From the NCBI RefSeq assembly GCF_017874735.1, contig NZ_JAGGLV010000014.1:124001-188000 (forward strand): a DNA stretch of 64,000 nucleotides. Direction: 5' to 3'. The notes below the pieces were generated by a model, which worked only from the letters and a program-made list of their open reading frames with translations, did not search any database and was not told the origin of the DNA. This DNA is from Paenibacillus silagei. GTDB taxonomy: Bacteria; Bacillota; Bacilli; Paenibacillales; Paenibacillaceae. The position numbers and the translations under genes were made by a program. Below are positions 51,090 to 59,039 of the stretch, in pieces (the stretch's first letter is position 1; each line of letters opens with the position of its first letter).

Positions 51090-53396
51090 TTACCACTTGG
51101 AGCCGCCGGAGCTTCGGCCGGATTTGCCGCCGCCAAACGAAGAGCCGCCGGAGGAACGTCCGCCGCCACCGCCGCCGCCCCAAGAAGAGCCGCCGGAGGA
51201 GCGTCCGCCGCCAAGCCCGCCGCCGAATCCTCCGCCCGGCGGGCCGGAATTGCGTCTGCGGGCTTGTTCCCGGCGCTGCTGCTCCCGCAGCATGGCCATT
51301 TGGGCTGCGCGTTCGGCCTCTTCCTTCTGACGGACCAGCCGGTTCGCTTCTTCTACGAAGGAAGCAATCTGTGAAGCATAGGAGCGTCCTGTCTCCTCCA
51401 GCTGATCCAGATCGTAGGGACCTGAGGCCAGACGCTGTTCCAGCTCGGTATATTCTGGCAGCAGTGATAGCTGGAAGCGGTTCTGCGAGGCAATTCCTCT
51501 GCTGTGCAGCAGTTTGTAGGCGGCATCCACCCGGCTCTGCCCTTCTGTGAACAGCCTGCTCAAGCTGTCGAGGCGCTCCTCCAGAGTGTCCAAACTGCTG
51601 CTCATGCTACTCATGCTGCTTGCCGTCTCATCCTGCAAAGCAAGGAGCCGGTCCAGCCCGCTGCGGGCATTGTCATACTCTCCGCGTGCATCGCTGGTCC
51701 AGGTCTCAAGCTGAGGCACTTCCGCCGCGCCTTGCCGCAGCGTGCCTCCGGCCTCCTCAAGCAATTGCTCCAGAGCGTCCAGGTGCTTCCGGGCGAACCG
51801 GTTCTTCGCCCCGGCAAGCCGGCTCTGTAATTCGTTCCGCCGCTGGCTAAGCGTTGCCCATGTGCTGCGTACAGTCTCCAGATCTTTGAGGTTATTCTGC
51901 CGGATCATAGCCTGGCGTTCCGTCATGGCCACGGCTTCAGTCAGAAGGGCATCCATGTCAGCGCCAATCCGGCGCACTTCGTCCATATCGCCGCTGTGCA
52001 GCGGCGCTTCCATGGAACTGGCGGCAGCGGAAGCCTGCTCCAGGCTGTCGTAAGGCTTAACCTTCATATTGTGCAGGGAGTTCTGGTCGATCAGCCCGGC
52101 AATCCGGCTGCGGGTAGTCGCCAGGACACCGGGGAAGGCCTTCAGCTTATCGTCAAAGGTCCCCACATCCTGCATATCCTGCTCAATCTGCTGTTGCCGC
52201 TTTTTAGCTTGTGCAGTAATCTCCTGGGCAGCAATGGGGTCGAACAGCTCCAGTTGATCTGCCTTGGCCGTCTCTTCGGCCAGCTCCTGAAGATTTTGGG
52301 CAATCTCCTCAAGCGTATAGCCCGTCTCCAGGGCCGCTTGCTGCCGCTGTTCTTCAAGCTCCGGGGCAGCCTGCTTCAGCTCGGTGATCTGCTGCTTGAC
52401 GTTCCGGTCGGCGTCGCTGACGACTGCGATATTCTTCTCCTCTTCCTCCAGGGAGGCACGGAATTCCCCCTCTGTCTGCTGAAGCTGCTCTGCCGCCGCC
52501 TTAAGCGCAGACAAGCGGTAGAACGGCGGCAATGGTGCTTGCCCGGCGGTCTGCAATGCAGAGATTTCGACCAGCCGGGAGGTCAGGCGCTTCGAGATGC
52601 CCTCGACCCTCTCACCAGTCTTGCCCTGCACAATCCCCTGGAAAGGCTGAAGGGATTCCAGAGCGCGGTTCGCCCGTACCAATAGGTCGGCGAGCTGCTC
52701 ACGCTGCACGGACAGTCCCTTACGGCGGCGCATTCCGGTAATTGCCACATATAGCAGCAATATCAGCAGCGCGGCCAAGACAAGACCGCCTGCGACCGGC
52801 AGGAGAGGGAATCTGCTGCTGCTGCCGTTAGGACTGGAGCCAGCTCCTGCCGTACCGGCATCCGCACCGCCTGCCGCACCGCTGCCGGTATTACTGCTCT
52901 GTCCGCTGCTGCCAATGGCTTGCATCTGCTGGATCACAGAACGTATGCCTTCAGGGATATCTCCGTTTTTGGCATAAGGATTGAAATATTTCTCCAGCAC
53001 CTTGTTAATTGCTGCGTTACCTGCAGCTCCGCCCTGTTGTAAGGACCAGGCATCGAGCGCATCCTGCAGCCCGGGGTTAATGAAGCTGATCTCAGTCAGC
53101 TGATTTTCATAAGCGATGAGGAGCAGGATGTCCCGGGACTTCAGCCCCCAGGTATCATATACATCGGCGGCATAACTGGACATGTTGCTTCCGGCCAGCG
53201 AATCAACGGTTAAGACATGGAAGGTGTAACGGCCTGTAGTGGCTAACCCGGTAAGGTTCTCTACTTCTTGGGCAGACAGCAGCCGGGCTTCATCCGTAAT
53301 TACTCCTTGCTGTGCAGGAATATTTGCAGCATAGACCCCTGGAATCCACAGCAGGGATAATATCAGGACCAAGGCGAGGGTGAGGTTTTTTCTCAA
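51090..53396 (-). CDS. TPM-domain surface protein with coiled coil and Gly-rich tail
   Basis: The 768-aa protein has a signal peptide (ending GVYAA), a TPM/YgcG-type domain (residues ~28-155; VITDEARLLSAQEVENLTGL, YDTWGLKSRDILLLIAYENQ), a Gly/Ser linker, one membrane helix (~203-225, PVAGGLVLAALLILLLYVAI), ~470 residues of Glu/Gln/Ala/Leu-rich coiled coil, and a tail of repeated GGG-RSSGGSS motifs ending SGGSKW. TPM-domain proteins are linked to membrane quality control and phosphatase-like roles. The TPM domain would face outside and the long rod and Gly-rich tail the cytoplasm. Confidence 0.85.
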   Translation of the reverse strand: MRKNLTLALVLILSLLWIPGVYAANIPAQQGVITDEARLLSAQEVENLTGLATTGRYTFHVLTVDSLAGSNMSSYAADVYDTWGLKSRDILLLIAYENQLTEISFINPGLQDALDAWSLQQGGAAGNAAINKVLEKYFNPYAKNGDIPEGIRSVIQQMQAIGSSGQSSNTGSGAAGGADAGTAGAGSSPNGSSSRFPLLPVAGGLVLAALLILLLYVAITGMRRRKGLSVQREQLADLLVRANRALESLQPFQGIVQGKTGERVEGISKRLTSRLVEISALQTAGQAPLPPFYRLSALKAAAEQLQQTEGEFRASLEEEEKNIAVVSDADRNVKQQITELKQAAPELEEQRQQAALETGYTLEEIAQNLQELAEETAKADQLELFDPIAAQEITAQAKKRQQQIEQDMQDVGTFDDKLKAFPGVLATTRSRIAGLIDQNSLHNMKVKPYDSLEQASAAASSMEAPLHSGDMDEVRRIGADMDALLTEAVAMTERQAMIRQNNLKDLETVRSTWATLSQRRNELQSRLAGAKNRFARKHLDALEQLLEEAGGTLRQGAAEVPQLETWTSDARGEYDNARSGLDRLLALQDETASSMSSMSSSLDTLEERLDSLSRLFTEGQSRVDAAYKLLHSRGIASQNRFQLSLLPEYTELEQRLASGPYDLDQLEETGRSYASQIASFVEEANRLVRQKEEAERAAQMAMLREQQRREQARRRNSGPPGGGFGGGLGGGRSSGGSSWGGGGGGGRSSGGSSFGGGKSGRSSGGSKW

Positions 53397-53554
53397 TCTG
53401 ACACACTCCGATCTATAGGCTATTGTTCATTGTAGTATGCTGATCATTATACTATATCATTACACATTCTGAGCCCCGCAGATGCAGGTACCCCGGAATT
53501 GACGGGAGATAGCGTCCACCCAAGTGCTCACGTTGATCCTGCTCCAAATCAAAA

Positions 53555-53593
53555 GGCGGTTCCAGCAGCCATTTCATGGCTTTTGGAACCGCC
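53555..53593 (-). terminator. Terminator of the Fur-controlled small gene
   Basis: GGCGGTTCCA (53555-53564) pairs with TGGAACCGCC (53584-53593), with an inner AGCCAT/ATGGCT stem, and TTTTGATTTG follows on the minus strand. It lies about 50 bases after the stop of the 47-aa gene. Confidence 0.85.
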
Positions 53594-53641
53594 TCTTGTA
53601 TAAGAAGTAAGCTATATTCATCTATTTCTGTATGAAATGGG

Positions 53642-53785
53642 CTATCTGGTCTCTAGGCACAGGATATACTGCAACCGGGACTTGATTTCTTTCTGCCATT
53701 TCATATCTCCGACTTTCACAGCAAGATTGAGCAGGTCCAGGTAATCGTCAACCTGCAGGGCGGTCCGGGTAGTGGCTGCGTTCAT
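53642..53785 (-). CDS. 47-aa protein under a Fur box
   Basis: A short gene (ATG 53785 to TAG 53642) with AAAGGAG about 11 bases upstream, a Fur box 56 bases before the start and a strong terminator behind. The peptide begins MNAATTRTALQVDDYLDLLN and has two helices (YLDLLNLAVKVGDMKWQ and EIKSRLQYILCLETR) with Lys and Arg on one face. It has no membrane segment. The setting resembles the small Fur-regulated basic proteins FbpA/B/C of B. subtilis, which help the FsrA iron-sparing RNA, but the sequence is not obviously related. Strong regulatory signals make this a credible gene. Confidence 0.75.
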   Translation of the reverse strand: MNAATTRTALQVDDYLDLLNLAVKVGDMKWQKEIKSRLQYILCLETR

Positions 53786-53840
53786 GGGGGTTCAGTCTCC
53801 TTTTAGCTCAAATATAGAAAATAATGAATGTTGTACATCC

Positions 53841-53859
53841 AATAATGATAATCATTATC
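53841..53859. promoter_or_regulatory. Fur box
   Basis: AATAATGATAATCATTATC matches the classical 19-bp Fur consensus GATAATGATAATCATTATC at 18 of 19 positions. It lies 56 bases upstream of the 47-aa gene (minus strand) and 225 bases before the plus-strand cyclic-di-GMP gene. Iron-replete repression of the small gene is the natural reading. The rest of 53860-54083 shows no further gene. Confidence 0.88.
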
Positions 53860-54083
53860 AACCGTTACTGTTATTATCCACACTTTAACCGCAAAAAGCA
53901 ATACAAATCTAAAGTTTTTGATTAAATCTAAGATGATGCACTAAAGAATTAAGGATATGAAACCGCAGGATGTGCACAATTTATCGGAAATGAGAAAAAA
54001 GGAGCAGGAACCCTACCATATTTTGTCGAATAAGCTTGTATACATAGTTATGCCGATCTTACTTGGGATAAAGGAGAATTGCG

Positions 54084-57000
54084 ATGAAGCGGTGTAAATT
54101 GTTGCTTCTAATTAGCATTGTGCTCATGCTTGCACACCCCGCTGCCGCTTATGCCGAAAGACAGGAAATTAAGTACCAGGCAGAACTGGAGTATCCACCT
54201 TATAAGTACATACAGAATGGTTATCTGACGGGCTTCGATATTGACCTGACAAGTATGATCTTTGAGAAGAACGAATATCTTGTCCACTACAGCACCGGGA
54301 AGTGGGAGCAGACGTACCGGCGGCTGAGTGAGGGCGGGATTGATACTACCGGGCTTATGGCTGTCAGCGAGGAGAGGAAGCAGAACATTCTTTTCTCGAG
54401 ACCCGTGTTAAAAAGCTATATTTCTGTCTATTCGCGTCAGGAACTCCAGGTTGACGTGACGCTGGGCACACTCCGTAAGTACAAGATCGGTGTTGGCAAA
54501 GGACAATATGCAGAGACCATCCTGCAGAACGAGGCGGGTATCCCGCCATCAGAATACATAGAATATGCAACCGTACCGGATGCGTTGGACGCTCTGCGTC
54601 AGGGGGAGATCGACCTGCTGTTCGAGAATCAGGGGGTTGTCGATTATCTGATTGTAGAACAGGGCTTAACCGGTAATATTATCCGCAAAATGAGCAATTT
54701 GTATCCGCAGGATGTGGCCTACGGCATCAGCAAGTCCAAGCCGGAGCTGGTGTCCTACGTCAATGCAAGGCTAGAGCGTCTGGTGAGCTCAGGTGCCTTC
54801 GAAGAGCTGTACCAGCAGTATTTCTTCGTGCATTCCGACCATTATAATGAAAAGATGCGTAACCGGATTTTTACCGTATTCTCCATCGGGACCATTCTGC
54901 TGGTATTCGGTGCCGTCCTGCTCCGGATGTATATCCGGCGGCTGCGCCGTACGATTCACTCCGAACAGGAATTCTTCAAGGATGTGATCGAGAATGCCGG
55001 AGTGATTGTGTGGGCTGTTCACGGGGACAAGCGGAGCGTGCGCTTCAATAAATATGCCGAGATGATGACCGGGCTGGAGGAGAAGGAGGTGCTGGGCGTA
55101 AGCATAGAAGAGCTGCCCGGCCTGGAAGACGGTGCAGCCGTGCTTAGAGATCTCCTTGCCAGGGCGGCAGCCCGGGATTATGTGACCAATGTCGAGCTGA
55201 GGCTTCCCGGCCATTCTCCGGGTGCGCATTATTTCTCCGTCCGCACAGCCCTCATTAAGGGAATGGACGAGCAGGCGGAGGATATCTTCGTACTGGTCGG
55301 CATCGATATCGATGAACGTAAGCAGAATGAGCTTAAGCTGCAGCTTAGCTACGAGGAGCTGGAGTCTACATATGAGGAGCTGGCGGCCACAGAGGTAGAG
55401 CTGCAGGATCAGTTCAATAAGCTGGGGGTCAGCGAACGGCGGTTCCGCCTGGCTTCGGAAGGCTCTGGTGCGTACATGTGGGAGCTGGACTGGGACAGCG
55501 GCTTCTACAAGCTCTCAGACCGGTGGTACGAGGTGATGGGGTATACCGAGGCGGAGATCAACTCCTTCGAGGGAGGCGTGCTCAGCATTATTCACCCGGA
55601 CGATCAGGAATCCGCGCGCAAGGCCAGACAGGAGCATCTTACCGGATTGACCCCGATCTATGAAACCGAATACCGGATGAGAACAGGGCAGGGGGAGTAC
55701 ATCTGGTTCGAGGTACGGGGCAAGGCAATCGTTGACCCGAAGGATCAGATCGTCCTGTTCCTCGGTTCCCTGATCGATATCAGCAAGCGCAAGCAGGCAG
55801 AATTCAAGCTGAATAACAGCTACCAGGAGCTGGAGGCGACTTATGAGCAGCTTACAGCGACCCAGCAGGAGATTGTAGGACAATATGATATGCTGCTGGA
55901 GAATCAGAAGAATATGCATCGCCTGGCGTATATGGATTCGCTCAGCAATCTTCCGAACCGGCTCAGTCTGCTGGAGACGATGGAGAGTTATTTCCGCCGG
56001 ACGGGAGGCAGTGCGGCGCTGCTTTTCGTAGATATGGATAATTTCAAATACATCAATGACACGCTTGGACACAAGTCCGGTGATATTCTGATCCGCAAGG
56101 CCAGCGAACGGCTCCAGTCTGTAGTGCGTGAGGAGGATCTGCTGTCGCGGCTGGGCGGAGATGAATTTGTGATTTTCCTCAAGGATATTGAGAGCCGGGT
56201 GGATGTGCTTAATCTGGCCGAGGATATTATGCGTGCGTTCCGCAAGTCTTTTCTTATCGGTGAGAGCAATCTGTATGTGTCCTCCAGTATCGGGATCTCC
56301 TTCTACCCGGAAGACGGCGAGACGACGGAAGAGATTCTGAAGAACGCCGATGTAGCGATGTACCGGGCCAAGGAAGAGGGGAAAAGCACCTACGTCGTAT
56401 ATGATAAATCGATGCATACCGCCTTCAATGACCGGATGAATATTGAGAAGCATCTGCGCAGTGCGATGAATAATAACGAATTCGAGCTGCATTATCAGCC
56501 GCAGGTGCAGATGGAGACCGGGCTGATCTCAGGCTTCGAGGCTCTGATCCGCTGGAACAGTCCGGTCCTCGGCTTTGTCTCCCCGCTCTCCTTCATTAAA
56601 ATCGCCGAGGATTCCAGGCTGATTATCTATATCGGCGAATGGGTGCTGCGGGAAGCCTGCAAGTTCATGAACAGCATCCATCAGCGGACCGGCATTCCTT
56701 ATAAAATATCGGTGAACATCTCCATTATTCAGCTCCTGCAGGATGATTTCGTAGAGATTGTGCTGGACAGTCTGGAGGAGAGCGGCCTTGTGGCATCCAG
56801 TCTGGAGCTGGAAATCACAGAGTCTATCTTCATGGAGTCGTTCGGGAGTACGGTCAGCAAGCTGGAGTTCCTGCAGTCCCGGGGAATACGGATTGCCCTG
56901 GATGATTTCGGGACGGGGTATTCCTCCCTTAGCTATCTGCAGCAGCTGCCGATCTCTACGCTCAAGATGGATAAAGTCTTCATTGATTCCCTGGCCGATA

Positions 57001-57224
57001 AGGCCTTTAGCGAATCTTTTGTGCAGACGATTATTACTCTGGGCCACAAGATGGGTCTGGATGTAGTAGCCGAGGGCGTGGAGGATGCCAGCCAGTGGGC
57101 CTTCCTTAGAGAAGCTCATTGCGATAAAGTGCAGGGGTATCTGATCAGCCGGCCGGTGCCGCAGCGCCAGGTCATGGAGCTGCTTGTTCCGCAGAGACGG
57201 TATGGGGCGGAGGAGCTGGAATAG
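54084..57224 (+). CDS. Periplasmic-binding-type sensor / PAS / GGDEF-EAL c-di-GMP enzyme
   Basis: The 1046-aa protein has a signal peptide/anchor, an extracellular SBP_bac_3 domain (residues ~28-255; YQAELEYPPYKYIQNGYLTG, FDIDLTSMIFEKN) like a transporter binding protein, one membrane helix (IFTVFSIGTILLVFGAVLLR), two PAS domains with a coiled-coil linker (SYEELESTYEELAATEVELQ), GGDEF (RLGGDEFVIFL, active-site form) and EAL (FEALIRW, ELEITES, DDFGTGYSSL). Both catalytic domains look intact, so it may make or break c-di-GMP depending on signal, probably an amino acid bound outside. AAAGGAG precedes ATG 54084. Confidence 0.94.
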   Translation: MKRCKLLLLISIVLMLAHPAAAYAERQEIKYQAELEYPPYKYIQNGYLTGFDIDLTSMIFEKNEYLVHYSTGKWEQTYRRLSEGGIDTTGLMAVSEERKQNILFSRPVLKSYISVYSRQELQVDVTLGTLRKYKIGVGKGQYAETILQNEAGIPPSEYIEYATVPDALDALRQGEIDLLFENQGVVDYLIVEQGLTGNIIRKMSNLYPQDVAYGISKSKPELVSYVNARLERLVSSGAFEELYQQYFFVHSDHYNEKMRNRIFTVFSIGTILLVFGAVLLRMYIRRLRRTIHSEQEFFKDVIENAGVIVWAVHGDKRSVRFNKYAEMMTGLEEKEVLGVSIEELPGLEDGAAVLRDLLARAAARDYVTNVELRLPGHSPGAHYFSVRTALIKGMDEQAEDIFVLVGIDIDERKQNELKLQLSYEELESTYEELAATEVELQDQFNKLGVSERRFRLASEGSGAYMWELDWDSGFYKLSDRWYEVMGYTEAEINSFEGGVLSIIHPDDQESARKARQEHLTGLTPIYETEYRMRTGQGEYIWFEVRGKAIVDPKDQIVLFLGSLIDISKRKQAEFKLNNSYQELEATYEQLTATQQEIVGQYDMLLENQKNMHRLAYMDSLSNLPNRLSLLETMESYFRRTGGSAALLFVDMDNFKYINDTLGHKSGDILIRKASERLQSVVREEDLLSRLGGDEFVIFLKDIESRVDVLNLAEDIMRAFRKSFLIGESNLYVSSSIGISFYPEDGETTEEILKNADVAMYRAKEEGKSTYVVYDKSMHTAFNDRMNIEKHLRSAMNNNEFELHYQPQVQMETGLISGFEALIRWNSPVLGFVSPLSFIKIAEDSRLIIYIGEWVLREACKFMNSIHQRTGIPYKISVNISIIQLLQDDFVEIVLDSLEESGLVASSLELEITESIFMESFGSTVSKLEFLQSRGIRIALDDFGTGYSSLSYLQQLPISTLKMDKVFIDSLADKAFSESFVQTIITLGHKMGLDVVAEGVEDASQWAFLREAHCDKVQGYLISRPVPQRQVMELLVPQRRYGAEELE

Positions 57225-57247
57225 ATATCAGAACAGGTTCAGATGAC

Positions 57248-57296
57248 AAGCGGGTCCCCGGCATAGGCTGCTATGCACGGTGGACCCGCTTTTTTG
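57248..57296. terminator. Terminator between the two c-di-GMP genes
   Basis: AAGCGGGTCC (57248-57257) pairs with GGACCCGCTT (57282-57291), with inner CCG/CGG and CATAG/CTATG stems, followed by six T. Confidence 0.85.
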
Positions 57297-57440
57297 AAAT
57301 ATAGAAATCATATGTTTGGGGGTTCCGCTAAGTACCTGAATCATCATCGCAAGTGTAAACGGCTTTGCCGTCCTTTTAGAGGACGGTACCGTTTTAGCGA
57401 GAAATAGAAGGATAAGTTATCGTGTGCAACATATAAATTC
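57297..57440 (-). repeat. Family A intergenic structured repeat, copy 3 (minus orientation)
   Basis: Read on the minus strand this matches copy 2 over its whole length: TTTATATGTTGCAC, TATCCTTCTATTTCTCGC, then AAACGG-ta-CCGTCC-loop-GGACGG-caaag-CCGTTT. It follows the minus-strand diguanylate cyclase gene, between two convergent c-di-GMP enzymes, so it would be in the 3' untranslated part of that transcript. Confidence 0.8.
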
Positions 57441-57480
57441 TTATATTTAAGCTAAAGCCACACTTTGTGGATGGATGGAC

Positions 57481-58575
57481 TTAGAAGATGACGATTTTGT
57501 TCTTGCCGGTTTTCTTGGCCTCGTACAGGGCGTCGTCCGCCTGCTGAAAGATAGAGCTCTTAGAATCCCCGCCGTTATATTCATGCATTCCGATGCTCAC
57601 GGTAACCGATTCATTGTCCATTTCGCTGATCGGAAGGCTTGCAATTCCTGTGAGGATATTCTCCATAATGCGGCCCGAATCCTCTAATGTCTTGGATGTC
57701 AGAATAATCACGAATTCCTCGCCGCCGTACCGCGCTGCGAAATCATCCGAGCCGATATGCTGGAGCATGACAGCGGCGACCTGCCGGAGAACGATGTCTC
57801 CGACCCAGTGCCCGTACCGGTCATTGACCTTTTTGAAATTGTCGATATCAATAACCGCCAGCTGCATCGGAAAAGGATTGCTCTCTTGATGGTCAATCAG
57901 CCAGCCCAGGTACTCATGAAAGGTCTTATGGTTGTACAGGTCGGTCAGCGGGTCGATCTTGGACAGCCGGTCCATAATAATATTCTGGATGCGCAGCTCT
58001 TGCTCTGACTTCAACGAATTCTCCAGCGAGCGCATAAGATCCTTGCCTCGGGCTATAACACCGAAGCCGGCCAGGGAGGTTCCGGCTAGGATCAGGGTGA
58101 TAATGATGTTCTGGATGCGTAGCGTGTAATCGGTAATAGAGGTGTTCAGAAATAGTATGATGATGTAGATCAGGCAGATCACAGAGGAAGCCCTCAGATA
58201 ATTCTCCCTCAGATAGATCATCGACACCAGCAGCGGAAGCAGCATAATCAGCGGCTTCACATGATATTCGGAACTAAGATTCAGGATGAACACGATACCG
58301 CACAGGTGGCTTCCAAGAATAATTGAGAATTCGGATAACAGTGGCTTGTATTTATGAACAGCCTCCAGAATCAGCAGCAGGGCGAACAGAATAGCATCTG
58401 GAATCCAGATATGCCTAATGAGATATGGCTTGTCGGACAACTCGGGCCGGTGGCCCCACATGGATAAGTAAACATATAGCTGGCTTGCCATATAAACAAA
58501 AAGCGCCATCCAAAAGGTATTGAGGAGGACGCGGTTCCAATACATTTGGCGAGGAGTAGGGGGCGGGATCTGCAT
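57481..58575 (-). CDS. Membrane-bound diguanylate cyclase (GGDEF)
   Basis: The 364-aa protein has about six hydrophobic segments in residues ~15-190 (for example FWMALFVYMASQLYVYLSM, MLLPLLVSMIYL, IQNIIITLILAGTSLAGFGV) forming a sensory membrane module, then a GGDEF domain (~205-364) with RYGGEEFVIIL and LAVIDIDNFKKVND intact. It should synthesise c-di-GMP from two GTP. It faces the GGDEF-EAL gene at 54084, its neighbour across the terminator and the family A repeat. Confidence 0.93.
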   Translation of the reverse strand: MQIPPPTPRQMYWNRVLLNTFWMALFVYMASQLYVYLSMWGHRPELSDKPYLIRHIWIPDAILFALLLILEAVHKYKPLLSEFSIILGSHLCGIVFILNLSSEYHVKPLIMLLPLLVSMIYLRENYLRASSVICLIYIIILFLNTSITDYTLRIQNIIITLILAGTSLAGFGVIARGKDLMRSLENSLKSEQELRIQNIIMDRLSKIDPLTDLYNHKTFHEYLGWLIDHQESNPFPMQLAVIDIDNFKKVNDRYGHWVGDIVLRQVAAVMLQHIGSDDFAARYGGEEFVIILTSKTLEDSGRIMENILTGIASLPISEMDNESVTVSIGMHEYNGGDSKSSIFQQADDALYEAKKTGKNKIVIF

Positions 58576-58818
58576 AAGATGTTCCTCTTTTCCAGTGGCA
58601 ATGTACTTATATATTCGACAATGTTCTCGTTTCTCCTTCTAGGTCTTATGTCAGGGAATAGGTCTGGAATAACGTTCGTGTTTGTAAGGTGTTTGTTAGG
58701 TTGTCTGGGTACGTGATTCTGCATAATGCTATAAACACGAACTATTCATGCTATTCATCATTGACACATTCGGATTTATTCGGTAAAATTCCAATTGCCC
58801 CGTAATAACGGGTGAAGT

Positions 58819-58887
58819 TGTTCGTATATCCTCAATGATAAGGTTTGGGGGTTTCTACAGGGGACCGTAAATTCCTGGCTACGAATA
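58819..58887 (+). promoter_or_regulatory. Guanine-type purine riboswitch aptamer
   Basis: P1 is TTCGTA (58821-58826) with TACGAA (58880-58885). P2 is CCTCAA/TTGGGG with L2 TGATAAGGT. J2/3 is GTTTCTA and P3 is CAGG/CCTG with L3 ACCGTAAA, matching the purine-riboswitch consensus closely. The ligand-contact position 74 is C (58879), the guanine-type specificity. Position 73, A in most family members, is G here (58878). The 3' arm of P3 and J3/1 (CCTGGC, 58874-58879) is also the 5' arm of the downstream terminator. Confidence 0.9.
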
Positions 58888-58927
58888 GGGTGCATTTTGC
58901 ATACCTATGAAGAGGCCAGGTTTTTTT
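58874..58927 (+). terminator. Riboswitch expression platform (terminator)
   Basis: CCTGGC (58874-58879) pairs with GCCAGG (58915-58920), the inner ATAGG/CCTAT and TGCA/TGCA stems complete a long hairpin, and seven T follow. Because the 5' arm is part of the aptamer (P3 and J3/1), aptamer and terminator exclude each other. Ligand binding should therefore disrupt the terminator, giving an ON switch, as in pbuE-type purine riboswitches. Confidence 0.85.
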
Positions 58928-59039
58928 GTGTGCTGTTGTGTGCTGCTTGGTTAAGTGGACTAATATACTGCAGAGACGCTTTGCGGCCCCTGTCAACCGC
59001 AGGCCGAAGCCGTTTCACCTTGGGAGGAACAGAGAAGAT

